From the NCBI GenBank assembly GCA_964482515.1, contig CAYZXT010000002.1, forward strand, positions 62,001-126,000: a stretch of 64,000 nt of DNA, read 5' to 3'. Positions within the stretch are counted from its first letter, which is position 1, and each line of letters opens with the position of its first letter. Below are positions 1-12,800 of this stretch, in pieces. The notes beneath the pieces are model-generated. The model searched no databases. It was given only the letters and a program-made list of their open reading frames with translations, and was not told the origin of the DNA. The stretch is from CAYZXT01 sp964482515. Lineage in GTDB: Bacteria; Elusimicrobiota; Elusimicrobia; FEN-1173. A program made the translations under genes and the position numbers.

Positions 1-860
1 CCCGCGAACCAGGAACCGACGGAAGAGGCGGACGGCGAATCGGGAAGACCGTTCACGGTTGTCCCGGGCGTGCGCTGGTCCAAATAAAACGGCACGCCCG
101 CGCGCCGGGCCGCCGTCGCCAAGACTTTGACGGGTCGATTTGTTTGATAGAGGACATCCGAGGGCTTGATGACCGCGCCATTCGTATTGTCCTGCTCCAG
201 CGTCATGAACTCGGAGGTGAGTTGCTTGGAATTGGAGATCGAAATGAAACTGATGTTCCGGACGGGGGCCAGCAATTCTTTCATTTCATAAACGTTGCCG
301 CTGACCTGAACATCCAGTCCGATGGGCATCGCGGTCGTACCGCGGACGCCCAATGCGCGCATCAACCAGCGCCACACAGGGCCATTGAACAAGCCGACCA
401 TCCATTGCCTGAACCGGCCGTAAACAGGCGCCAGTCCAAGATCGCCCAGGACGGCCATGGCGCGGTCCACTTCCTCATAATTCCGGACGCCCTTCAAGAC
501 AAGCTTGACGTTCGCATGTCTCGCCGCGACGCGCGCGATGACTTCCAGGTCGAGACGGAAGAAATCCTTATCGACATTCAGGCCTTTGGCCAGCCCATGG
601 CTGCCGAAGTCCGGGTTCGCTTCGGTGGTTTCGAACTCCGCGCCGCGTGACAAGCCGCGGTAATCGATAGACAGACCATCGTCGGTCCCGATGACCAGAG
701 AGCGGCCCCGGCGCCCGGACTCGATCGCCGCCGCTTCCAAGGCTTGCTCGAGCCGCGCCTCGTAATCGGCCCGGTCCATGGCCCGGTAATGAACGCCGAA
801 TCCCATCCGGACGCCCGCAATGTTGATTTGATCGTAGTCGACCGGCCGGGCATAGCTTTC
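1..860 (-). other. Second, degenerate PEP-utiliser-type barrel in the giant protein
   Basis: Residues about 4113-4398, continuing past the edge. FRLDLEVIARVAARH, NVKLVLKGVRNYEEVDRA and PIGLDVQVSGNVYEMKEL followed by NISFISISNSKQLTSEFM align in order with the C-terminal barrel of PtsI/PPDK enzymes (FRTQLRAILRA, then M-F-P-M-V, then GIMIEVPAA, then FSIGTNDL). The conserved acidic residue of the MIE motif is replaced by Gln and the GTND loop by SNSK, so it looks catalytically dead. It is probably a duplicated and decayed barrel. Confidence 0.5.
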
Positions 861-3800
861 CGCCCCGCGATCGATGATGAAGTCGAACCCGACCGCCTCT
901 TTCGCGTGCCGTGGGACCTTGAATCCCCTCTTCGTCAGGTTGGTCGCCACCTTCTCATAGGCTTCAATTACGACCGACACGGAGTCATAGCCCATGTTCC
1001 TGAGGATGACACCGTAGTTTTCCTGGCCGCGAACAGAGGGATCGTTGCCGCAGAAACCGGACTCGATGTGCGTCCCGTGTTTCTTGTTGTAGTCCCGGAT
1101 CACCTTGACGATGCGGGCGTTCCACCGGAGAACGGACGGACTGTAGGCTGTCACCGCGTTCTTCAGCCAGGCGTGGCTGGTGTTGCGGTCGATCTTTCCG
1201 ATGGTCTGCAGGCCGTCGTTGCCGCCGGTGGAGATGAAGTCGATCCCCTGGTCGAGAAAATCCTCGATGTTGATCGAGTTCGTGGGGATCTCCGTCATGA
1301 TGCCGCGTTTCACCATGTCCTTGGTGAGTCCGGCGGCGTCCATATGCCTCAACAGCGCCGCCACGTCCTCCGGCCGGCGAACCACCGGCGCGAACACGGC
1401 CAGCTTCGACCGCTTCGTCGCCGCCACCCGGCGGATGGCTTCCAACTGCCACCTCAGCGTTTCAGGATGGGCGAGCAGCAGGTCCAAGCCCCGCATGCCC
1501 TTCATCGGGTTGCGCTCATCATTCACATACCGTTCGGCGCCGCGGACGTTGTTGTATTCATCGCTTTTGCGATCGTCCAAACGAATGTACAGCCGCTTGT
1601 CCAAAAGACCGATCACTTCGCCTAAGATGCGGCGGTCCTTCCGCGCGAAGATCTTCCAGGGCTTATCAAGGTCCGCATACAGCCGCTTCAACTGTTCCAG
1701 CGTCTCCTGGTCACCGAGCCCGACCTCATAATAATGGTCGACGAGTTCGAGCGTCCTCAGACGGAGGGCCGCGTCGCCGATCTGCTGGGCGCGGAACACG
1801 ACCTCCTCCTTCGGCGCGTTCAGCGTCTCCGCCGTGGCCTGGAGCCATTCGGCCAGGATGGAGATATAGAAGTCCTCGCCCGAATTGTACCCGGCCGTCA
1901 GTTCCTGCACGTAGCGGAACAGGTAGGCGTCCGTGTTCTGCAGCCACGAATTCAAGACGGAAACGTAGTAGTCCTCGATGGTTTTATAGCCGGAGGACTC
2001 GTCCCACGTTAAATCACTTTCGCTCTTTCCCACACGGCGGAGCCATTGCTTGAAGAGATCATGGTCGAACCCTCGCCCGTCGTTGTGGGCGGAGATGATC
2101 ATCTCCGCAATCTTTTCCGCAATCCGGACTTCGGCCGTTTCATTACCGATATCCAAGGTCGGACCATCTACCTGCTCGCCGTTCAGTTTCCTGACCGTGT
2201 TGTCGTATTCCAGCAATAGGTCCGGGTAAACGCCGATGGCGGCGAGCGCGATTTCCAGGCGCTCCAGGCCGATGCCTTTATAGGATGGGATCTTGCTCAG
2301 GACCCACTGGGTAAAGGCTTTGGGCACGGTGGCCACGATCGTGGCGGAACGGATGCCTTCGGAGTCGGGAATGTCCCGCACGTTGAAATCGTTGCCTGCG
2401 ACCGTAAGCTGATGGTCCATCCCGAGAAGAATTTTGCCGCGCTCGGCGTCAATGGTGACTTCCGTCCCCTCGGGGATCGCCTCTTTCAACTGTTCCATGG
2501 TGACGTCGGGAATGCCCGTCATCGCGATCAGTTGATATTCGGACGCCACGATCATGGTATGGGAGTTCGGTCCGCCCTTGATGGCCATGATGCCTTTGGC
2601 CGCGATCATGGCGCTGTTCATGTCCGGATCGCTTTGCTCGGTGATCATGATCTTGCCGATGGCTTTCGCCAGAGAGTCGGGCGACTTGTCTTCCACCCAA
2701 ACGATCTTTCCCTGGGCCGTGCCGCCCGTCTTGGCGATGAACTCATAGGGCAGCACGCGCCCTTCGCTCATCGCTTTTTCAAAGGCCTTATCGGTCACGA
2801 TGACCTTCTTGAGTCGTACCACGTCCTGGTCCTGGGCGCTGAACACCGTTTCGGGGCGGGCCTGCGTGCTGGCGATGGTCCAATCCGCCCGCGGGAAACC
2901 GCGTCCATCCAGCAGGACCTCATCCGTCTCGGGATCGCGCAGGTATATGATGCCGCCGTTCGCGTCGCGCTTTCTCCGGAAAGCGCCTTCCAGGTCGACA
3001 TACCCCTCATAGAAATCATGCAGGTGTCTGAAATAGCGGGCGGCGTCGGTCACAACCTGCCCGTCGGTGATGGAGAACTCCCGTTTTTCCCCGTCATCCA
3101 GGCGGACCTTCTTCTTGCCGCGGCCGTCGGCTGTTTCGACGACCTTCCACGTCCTGTCCCCTTTTTGGCGGACGAGCACGGTCTTTCCGTCATGGGTGAC
3201 GATGTACTTGCTGCCGCTTTCCTGGCCCGAGACCAGCAGCTCCCCCTGGCCCTCGGTGGCGTTCATGCTGATGGACGGGAAACCCGTTTCCCGGTCGACG
3301 GAGAAGGCGATGAACGACTCCTCCGAAAGGAACATGACCTGGAAAAGCGTGCTTATCTGAATGTTCTCGTCAAACGTCGGCAGGCCTTGGTCGAAACGGT
3401 AATCGATGGCCCGCTTGTTGAACAACGACGCTTGGTTGAAGACCCAGCTGTTGATGATGTTGTCCAGCCCTTCGGGATCGTCCCCGTTCGGGGCCGCCGT
3501 CACGAAGATATAGGTGTCTTGACGGCCCGCAAAGGAAGCCTCTTCGCTGTCTTCGCCCACGGCCGACGACCGGATGGCGAGAACCAAGTGGCTCACCGGG
3601 ACATCCAGCCTCTGAGCCAGAAGGCGAAGATCGTTTTTCATCTTGGCGACCAAATCGTCCGGCACCTGCAGATTGCGGGCGGCGATGAGCAATTTGTTCG
3701 ATTCCTGGGCAGAAAGGTTCTCGAAGTCCGCCTGCAAGCGCTGCAGATCGCGTTCGATGGTTCCGACGTGCCGTTCCAGGGAAACCACGTCCGCGTCCGC

Positions 3801-6800
3801 GTCGGCGGCCTTTTTGTCCTTGATCTCCTTCAGTGCCGCGCGAAGCTGTTGTTCTTTGTCCGCTTTATCGCTCTTGATACGGGCGACTTCCTTATCCAGG
3901 TCCACCCCGACGGCCATGAAGTATTCCCGCAGGCTGCCGGCATGGTGATTCAAGATGTCCTGAGAGAGTCCTTGCATTATTTGGATCGTCGCTTCCAATT
4001 GTTCTATGGCGGTGCGCCTGTCCGCGCCTTCATCGAGAACTACCCGCAACGATTGGAGTTCTTGGATAAGATGTTCCGGGACACCCCGGGTCGGCCCGTT
4101 CAATTCCGCCCGGTGACTGGCCACGAACCGCAGCAGCAAATTCACCTGGGAGTCGAGATGCTGACGGAATCCATCCAAAGTGTTCCGGTTGAAGAGTTCC
4201 TGGAACGTATCCCCGCTGGAGAAGAAATTGGGCAGCGTCACGACATGCGGCGCGAACATCATTTCGCCCGTATGCGCCGCCTTGCCGCCGAAACCCACTT
4301 CATCCTGACGTCCCACCTCCGTATCCCAAACCATCCACCGCCCCTCAAAAGCCGGGTCCTTGGACCACTTGGGATTCAGACTGTAGGTGACGATCGTTTT
4401 CGGCCCGGACTTCCCGTTTGTTTCCTCATCGAAGACTATTTTGGCGTCATCGGCCAACTTCGCTCTCAGCGCATCAACGTTTTCGCTGGGGGTGGACTCC
4501 CTTCTGAGGATGGCATCCGCATGTTGGCGATGGAAGCGCTCGAGGAGCCGGGCGGCCCGGTCTTCGCTGATCCAACCGTAATATCCGAATTGCTTCTTCA
4601 TGTACTCGCGGAGGCGCCGCACATCCAATATCTTCCCGCGCTGCAAGACATCGGAAATCACCAAGGTGACGTCTTGATCGCTCAAGAAGTAGGGGGCGGA
4701 AGCGTTCTCCGGCGTGTCGTTCGCTTTGACCACCTTCGTCAGATTGAAGAGCGTCTTGGTGGCGTCCAGCCTGGAGGTTTGCACAGGGAATAGCCCGGCA
4801 ATCCGCCGCTTGAGAAGGTTTTCTTTGCTCCCGGAAACAAGGATTTCCAACGCGCGCGTATCGATATCGTCGCCGTGCTTCAATTTTGCCAGCGCGCCTG
4901 CGACAAGGGACATGAGAACTTTCTTGCGGCCGGTGATAAAAAGAAAGTCCAAGAATTCCCTGTTAAGAACAATACGCCCGGCATCCCGGTCGAGGTCAAA
5001 ATAAGCGCCCTGTGTCTCTCCGATGGCGATTTCCGTGTTCTCGAGAACATCCGCCAGGTCCCTTAACTCCCAATACGCCGGTTTGTCCCCGCCGTAAAGG
5101 CGCAGGAAGTTCAGTGTCAACGGGTAGAGCTTGTCGTACTCGCCGAGGAAGAGCTCTCCCGGCTTGACATCTTCATGCCCGGGGATGCGATCGGTTTTCG
5201 GCAGCACGATGAGGTCCGTTCGGTCTTTTCCCTCCGGCCGAAACTGTCTCATCCGCCTCGCGCTTAAATAATTCCGCACGTCTCCCTGCGGCGCGAAAAC
5301 TTCAACGCCGACGGCCAACACGCGGACGAGGATGCCAGCGACGCTCCAAACGAATACGACTGTGGATAAAACGGAATTAGTTCCAGGGGCGAGATAAGGA
5401 AGGATGACGAACACGAGGAGCAGGGTTCCAACGAGGATATTGCCGAAGGCTCCGGCCAAAAGAGGGGAACCGCGGATGCCGTTTACCCGCCCAACCCACA
5501 CATCGGGCAAGTGCAATCCCTGGCCCGCGAGCAGGGCCCCGATGGAATGGAAAAGTTCGTGCTCCGGGGTGATGCCGAGAACGAACAACGCGAAGCGAAG
5601 CGGGATACGCACGAAATTCGGCGTATTGTCCAAAATCCTCGATAAGGCGAGGTTGGCTGTTTGCGCTGCATCGGCCGGAGCATTCGCCAGGTCTTCCAAC
5701 CGCTCGATCTCGTCTTCCAACTCGGTGATATGGTCTTGCCGCTTTGTTCTCAGCTCGTCATCAATCCTGACCAAAGCCTTGCGGTAGAAGCCGGCCGATA
5801 GGGCGTAGGCCCTGGCGGCTTCGGCGAATTTCTCACGCCCCGCGCCCGTGGCCTGGCGGTCAAGTTTGACGCCCTCTTTCGATAGCGCTTGAGCGGCCTT
5901 CTCATACTTCTCACCCAGGAAATCGCTTAGCAGCATGTAGATTCGCCGGGACTGAAGGGAGTTCTCGCGAAGAGGTGTAAGAGCGAGGGACTTTTCAAAA
6001 TACGACAAGGCGTCTTCGTTATGGGTCTTTGAAAGCTCTCCCTTTTCGTCCGTCGCCGTGACAAGCAACTTCATCCCGATGGCGTGTTCTCTTTCCGCCA
6101 GATAATGGTCTCTAAGGCGGCCTTCGGGCGCAAAAGCGGCGGCTCGTCCAAAAGAATCTATGGCTTCGTCGAATTGCCTGAACGCAAGATAGATAAGCCC
6201 GGCCTCATGCAAAGCCTCGGAAAGTATCACGTTCGGCCTGTTGGGTAACAGGAAGCGGCGCATCATCCCCCAGAACCCGCCCATCTCCTTGGCGATTTTT
6301 TTCCTGATGGCCGGAAGTTCGGTTTGATAGGTGATGGTGAAAACCCGGATATCGCCGGAAGACGACGCCCGGACGCAGTCCATGGTGAACTCGCCGGTTT
6401 CGGGATTGAAAACAGGCGCCTTCATCCCGGCCCACTGGTTCTCTTTGATGGCCCCCGCATCGATCACGTAATCATTGGCCGGGACCAGCTCGTCCTGGGT
6501 GAAGACGTGGTCCCAATGCCAGGACCCTTCCGCCAATTCGGTCCCTGGAGCGAAGATATTAAACTTCGCGAGCTCTTGTTGCTCATCTTCCGTGAACGAT
6601 TGTCCGTCTTTGTCAAGGTCCGCCAGTTTGTTGTCTTCCTTGAGCCGTTTGGCCGAAGCCAGGCGGGCAATGCTCTTACCGCCGATGGCCTTCACGATGG
6701 CGGTCCCCATGACGCATTCCGCCGTGCCGCCGCGCCCCGTCACGAAATCCAGGGCCCTGTCATGCCACAGCGTAAACGTAATTACCGGAGTCAAATCGCC

Positions 6801-9800
6801 GTCCGCCAAGAGGATCAGGTTTCCCAATTCTAAAACGCCGTTCTTTTTAACGCCCGCATTGAGCTTTTCGTAGGCTTCTGTCATCTCTTTTGTCAATTGA
6901 CCGTAATTTTCAGCATCCGGCCGCGCGGCATCCAGCTCCCTGAACGCCCGGACAAGATCGCTCAGCAACGTATTCTCATCATAATCGATGCCGGCTTCCA
7001 CCATTTCCACGATACGACGGACGTGGGAGGGCCGCATCAGGATGGCGCCGCGCAATTGTGAAATGGTCTTTCCCATGGACGAAGCGATGGCCGACAGGTT
7101 TTCCCGGGCGGTTTTATCAAAACCGATATCGGCGTCGCGCGCAGCCCGGCTCACTTGCCATTTTTCCATGTACACGTCGGGAACGCTGAGGAAACCGGGG
7201 CGGCCGTCAACGAATTCGCCGTTGCCCGCGATGCTGACGCTGTTCCAGACAGAGTCCGAAACGGCCCCGTTCGTCAACTCCATGACATCGGTGACTTGTG
7301 CGGTGTCCGCCATACGCGCACGGGCCGCGCTGTTGGATACACCGTTGAAGCCCGCCCCGAGGGTTTCTCCGTTGGGCAACATCGGCGCTTCATCGCGCGT
7401 GCCCTCGCCGGCGACCATGATGGCTCTCAGCCATTTGATCGAATTGTAATATTGCTGCAAAGCGTAGGCGGCTGCGCCGTCGGCGCGCTTTTTAGTGAAT
7501 TCGCCCGCTTTCCCCAGGTTGTTCAGCCAAGGGAAGACGGACAAGGTGCTCATATTGACGGCGTGCAACAAGTCCCACTGCTGTTCGTAAAAACCTTTCT
7601 CCGTGCCGGGTCGCCTTTCGGACAGGACCCGCGCCACTTTCACGCTCTTCACCGTCACCTGCGGGTGGATGTCTTTAACGGGAACCAATGCGTCCTTGAT
7701 CAGGGAAAGATCCGCATCTTCTTCACCGTGAACTACGCTCAGGAAATATTTTTTAGGATTACGAATGATCCGGAACAGCGCGAGAATAGCGACGCCGATG
7801 TTGTTGATATAGTGAAGGCCCGTGTGCGCGAGGACATATAGTCCGGTGGGGAGGTAGACTAAAGCGGAAAGTGCGTCGTCCATCTTCGAGGTCGCGGGCG
7901 GCGCGTTGGGAAGACCGCTGAGCGCGCCAAGGCCCGCCCAAGCCATTACGGCCCAGGAAAACAGGTGCATCCCGAACAGCTTCAGTTTTACCTGGCGCAG
8001 ATCGCTCTCCCAGGTCTCCGGCGCGACTTCCTGGAGCTTGACCTTGTGCATTTCGCCCAACTGCAGGGATAAGTAGGTCCCGACAATGAGATACGTGACC
8101 AGGAAAACCAGCACGCCGGCAGCGAGGGCCGCATTAAAGGAAGCCAGAAACACTTGCGCGGCGATGCTGGAGGCCGCCAGTCCGGCCAGGAGGGAAGGGA
8201 GCAGGGTCACAAGCCCCAAAGCAGGGCTCTCCCATTCCGACAAGAAAGTTTGGTACCACCAGGGGCCATTGAGAACGCTGAGGTTTGAAGCGGTGGAGCT
8301 CACGGGCAGGAGGGAAGCGCTGTTTTTTGTGATGATGACGGTCCAATTATTATGGCTCTGAAGGGCGGTGGCGGGGACAGCGGGATTCGGCGAGGCGAGC
8401 AGCATGTCCTGCACGGGAGGGGCCTTGTTCTGTCCGCTGGCCAGGAGGAGAAGTTCTTTCGCTTCCAGGATGGTTCCGATCCCCTGGGTGATGGCCTGCC
8501 GCGGTACGCCCGGATACAGGTGGCGTTGAGAAACGCCGAGCCAATCCAAGAACCGGTACAGGTTCCACAGCGGTCGCGGGAAAAAGAACCGTCCGTTGGC
8601 CCGGATCGTGGATTCGTCCAGGTCCACCACCCGCGTCCGCGAGTCAAAGGGCGACCCGGGTTCGTTGAAGGCGATATGTCCGTTGTTGCCGATCCCCATG
8701 AGCTGAAGATCCACGCCGCCGAGCTCCTTTATGAGCGCTTCGTATTTCTCGGTCTCCCTTTGAAGCGCCGTCGCCTGCCCGTTGATGAAGTGCCAGTTGG
8801 CCTGGCGAATGCCGGACTCGTTGAGGAAGTGCTTCTTCAAAAACCATTGATAGCTCTGTTCGTGGTCCGCCGGCAGACCCACGTATTCATCCAAATGAAC
8901 GACGTGGATCAGGTCCCGCTGCTCGGGCGTCAATTCCGTTTTGATGAGGTGGGCCAGGATGTCCAGAAACCGCTCCTGGGTCGCGCCCGTGGCCAGGCCG
9001 AGGACGAACCGCTCACCGCGCGTCACCTTCGCCCTGATGCGGGCCATGGTCAAATCCGCGGCCTCACGGCTCATTTCCTCATAGTTTTCCTTCACGGTCA
9101 CCGGATGGACCGGGGACTCCGCATAGGTTTCGTCGCCGGATGCGTCGGACGATTTTCCGCCGGTGACCGGCACGCCGAACTCGTCCCACAGGTGGCGAAG
9201 GTCGTCTTCGCGCCACTGCTGAAGAGCCAATTCCTCGGCCGCGTCGCGGAAGGGAACGCCCTCTTTCTGCGCGAGCTCGTAGACCCGCTGGCAGGAGCTT
9301 TCCATGGCCTGCTCCAACCGGCTCAGCGTCTCTTCTTCCGTCCAGGGCCGGAGAGGTTTCCTTCTCACCGCCGCCTGGATGGACTGGATCATCTCGAGGA
9401 AAGACGTGTATACGCCGCCGGAATTGGCCAGGATGTCCGGAACGGCCATGATGCCTTTTTCAGCCAAAACCTTGCCGCCTTCCTCCGTCGTGGGGCCGTT
9501 GGCGCCTTCAACAACCAGCTTCGCATTGATGAGCCCGGCGTTTATCGCGTTGATAACGTTCTCTTTCGCGGCGGGGATCACGACATCCACATCGGCCGCC
9601 CAGAACTTCTGGTTGGCGTCATCCAAATTATAAAAAACCGCTCCCGCCTGAACCGCATCAAACCCCGTAAAATTCTGATGTTCATTCCAATAGGCCATCA
9701 GCGCGGGGATGTCCAAACCGTCAGGGTGGTAAATAATCCCGTTGCGTTCCTTGATGACGGTGATCTTCGTTCCCTTCTTATAAAGCTCGTTGGCCGCCAG

Positions 9801-12800
9801 GCTCCCCACATTGCCGAACCCCTCGATGGCCGCGGTGATCTGTTCCAACGTCTTGCCGAGTACCTTGGCAGCGAAGAATCGCGTCGTCACCATGATTCCG
9901 TAACCCGTCGCCTGTGTGCGGCCGGCGATACCGCCCAGTCCCACGGGCTTGCCCGTGACGGTCGCTAGCACGGCAATGTCCGCGGGACGCACCAGTCCCT
10001 CCCGGGCCATGGCCACGAAATCCTCGAGCAGTCCGGTGCCGGTCACCAGGCGGGGTTTGTTCGCGTATTTGGACCACAGCGAACGATAGCGCAGGCGGCG
10101 GAGAAAATTGGACCCGATCCACAGCATCAAATATTCATCCATGAACCAGGCCATCATTTGCGGCGTCGTGTTGATGTCCGGGGCCGGCTTGTCCGTGCGC
10201 CAGCCGATGGCCTGGGCCTGGAAGAGCGCCCGGACGTACCGGCGCATCAGGAACGCGTTCTGTTCATCGGACAATTTTTTCGGGTCAACGGAGACGCCGC
10301 CCTTGGCGCCGCGCAGGGCCACGCCCGCGATGGCGTTCTTCAGCGACATCTCCAGGGCCAAACGCGCCACCTGGGTCTTGGTCAGGCCCTCGACCCAGCG
10401 CATGCCGCCGCCGGTGGGGAGTCCTTGTCCCTGTTGAAATATCCGCCAAGCCTTGGCGGTCCCGTGCCGTTCCAGCTTGATGTCGAATTCCAAGACGCGG
10501 GCGCTCTTCAGCCGGCGCAATAGTTTTTTCTTTTTGGCCGACGAAATGTTCATGGCCTCGATCTTGATTTTGACTTCATGGTAGTCTTTGATGTTTTCCC
10601 AATCGCCTTCGGTCATATTATTGTCGTAAGCGAAAATCCGCTGGTTGCGCTTGTAATGCCAAACCGTCAAAAGAACGACGGGCAATATCCACAGGGAAGC
10701 ATTGGCGAGGAGGGCGAGCGTAGCGAAGGGCGCCAACAGCGCGCCCCCCGCGATCAGGCTGAAAGGGAAAGCCGTCAAGCCGCCGGAAACGATCCACAGG
10801 GAGGACAACCCCAGCGATACGGCGAACGTGAGAATCGCCTCCGTGGCGATGTCGGCGTCAAACAGCCATTCCACGCGCGGACGGAACATGGTGAAACGGC
10901 CGTCGCGCCAAAGGTGCGGGGCCCACGCGATCAGGGTCGTGACGGCGGTGAAAACCACGACGAACCCAAGCGGAGTTGTGTTGAATATTCCATAGGCGCC
11001 CAAAGCCGAGACAAACCCGATGAGGAACGCGGCCGGCGTCTGCCAATGCGCGAACCGCCGGATATAATTCAAATTGGACGACCAGGACGCGCCGGCGCCG
11101 GAAAACCGGCTTTGTCCGAGCCCGAAGAACAGGTCTCCCAGTTTTCCCTGCAAAACACCGTCCGAGGAACGGACGTCTTCCGCGGTCTGGCCGATGGTCA
11201 TTTCCACCGTCGCGCGGGCGCCGGAAACGAACTGCACGATCACGGTGAAGGGCTTTTGGCTTTTTATCCACGCCTGCACGCCGACGCCGGGGAAATTCCG
11301 CCGGACCTTGGAAAGCGCCTGGTTCATCCGGTCAACGAAGGCTTCCAAGCCCAGATAGCTGGTGATGATGTTGCGCTGAACGCTTTGGGGCGCGTCGGTG
11401 AATTGGGCCGCGGGGGCGGCGGCGAGGTTGAGCTGCGCGTGGATGAATAGTTTTTCCCCCAGCATCAGCTTCTCCAGCGGAGTGCGGCCGCGGGCGAAGA
11501 CGTCGAGGTAACGGTCCGACGCGTCGACTTTCGCGATGCGCGGCGTCAAAACCACGTAGGACACCTTTCGTTTTTCCAGCAGGGATCGCAGGCCGTCGGT
11601 ATGAAAACCGCCCGCCACCATGAGCGCGGAGCGCGCTCCTTCGGATTTCATCCGGGCCGACAGGTTCCGCACGAAGGTCTCGTTGCGGTCAGAGGCGCGG
11701 CGGTAAAAATCCTCGTAAACGGAAAGCGGCGCGGGAAGTTCGGTCAAACTCTCCGTGGAAACCCCGGCCGACTTGCCGAGCGACGACAGACGTTCCGTGA
11801 AGCGCGCGAACCGGTCTTTATGGCTGAGATAGTTGTTCCAATCGTCCGCGGTGAAGCTGTGCGTAAAAAGCTTATGGAGCGCGCCGGCGTCGCGGCTGAG
11901 CCGCAGCAGACCGCGCTGCGCCTCGCTTTTCGCCAGGCCGTCGCAAACCGCGGCTTCCCAACCCGACAGCTCTTCCAAAAACTTCTGCCGGTCGAGGCGG
12001 TCCACCGCCATGGCGTAATCTACATAATTGTTGAGCTGGGGAAATTCGTCGAGGGAAATGCCGTGTTTGCCGGCGAAGGATTTCAACAGCCCGTGATAGT
12101 CCCCGAACCCGATCTTTTGCTGACGATAACTCAGGCTGGCGTTCAGCAGGCCCGAAGCTTCGGCAGGTGATAGGCTTTGCGTGAGCCGTTTCAAAAGAAT
12201 ATTGCGTTCGGCTTCGGCCTTCTGGAAATCCAGCGCTTTTTCCAACTCCAGCGCCCTTTGGAAAATCGCGACGTTCGGGAAAGCGGAGATAGCGACGCGT
12301 GATCCCTGGAAAGCGGAAAGGGCGCCGACATATTCCGGCAAGGGCAGGCTTCCATCGGCATACCGGCTAACGACGCTATCCGCGGTTTTCAGCTCGGCCC
12401 CATAAATCCGCGTCTTCAACTGCGACAGCATCGCGGCGAGAGCGGCTTCATAGGTTTCAACGGACTTTTGATAGGGGAGCGTATTGCGGAAAGCGTCGAC
12501 GTTGGAGAGATAGAGCGGCTCATCCTCAATGCCCCACAATGAGGGCTCCCGCGGCGCGGTGAGGCCGAAATGCTCCGCGCCGGTGATGAGGCGGCTATCC
12601 AGAAGGTAATCGGAGATGAGGCGGACGGACTCCCGGCCGGAAAGAGCGCGGTAGGGCGCCAACTGAAATCCGCCGCGGGCGCCTTCCAAACCGACCAAGC
12701 GGAGCCCGAGCTGCGATTGATAGTCGTTTAATAGGAGGGCGATATTGCGCTGGGCTTCGGGAACGTCGTGGGCGTCCTGTACCAAAACGACAAGGGGGTG

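Noticed and set aside
2412..4793. A 793-codon open frame on the plus strand
   Set aside because: It is exactly antisense to the giant gene, rich in His/Arg/Asp/Gly with no recognisable domain, while the minus strand encodes PEP synthase motifs over the same bases.
8352..9968. A 538-codon plus-strand frame
   Set aside because: It is antisense to the GDH and NagB modules, with no domain motifs.
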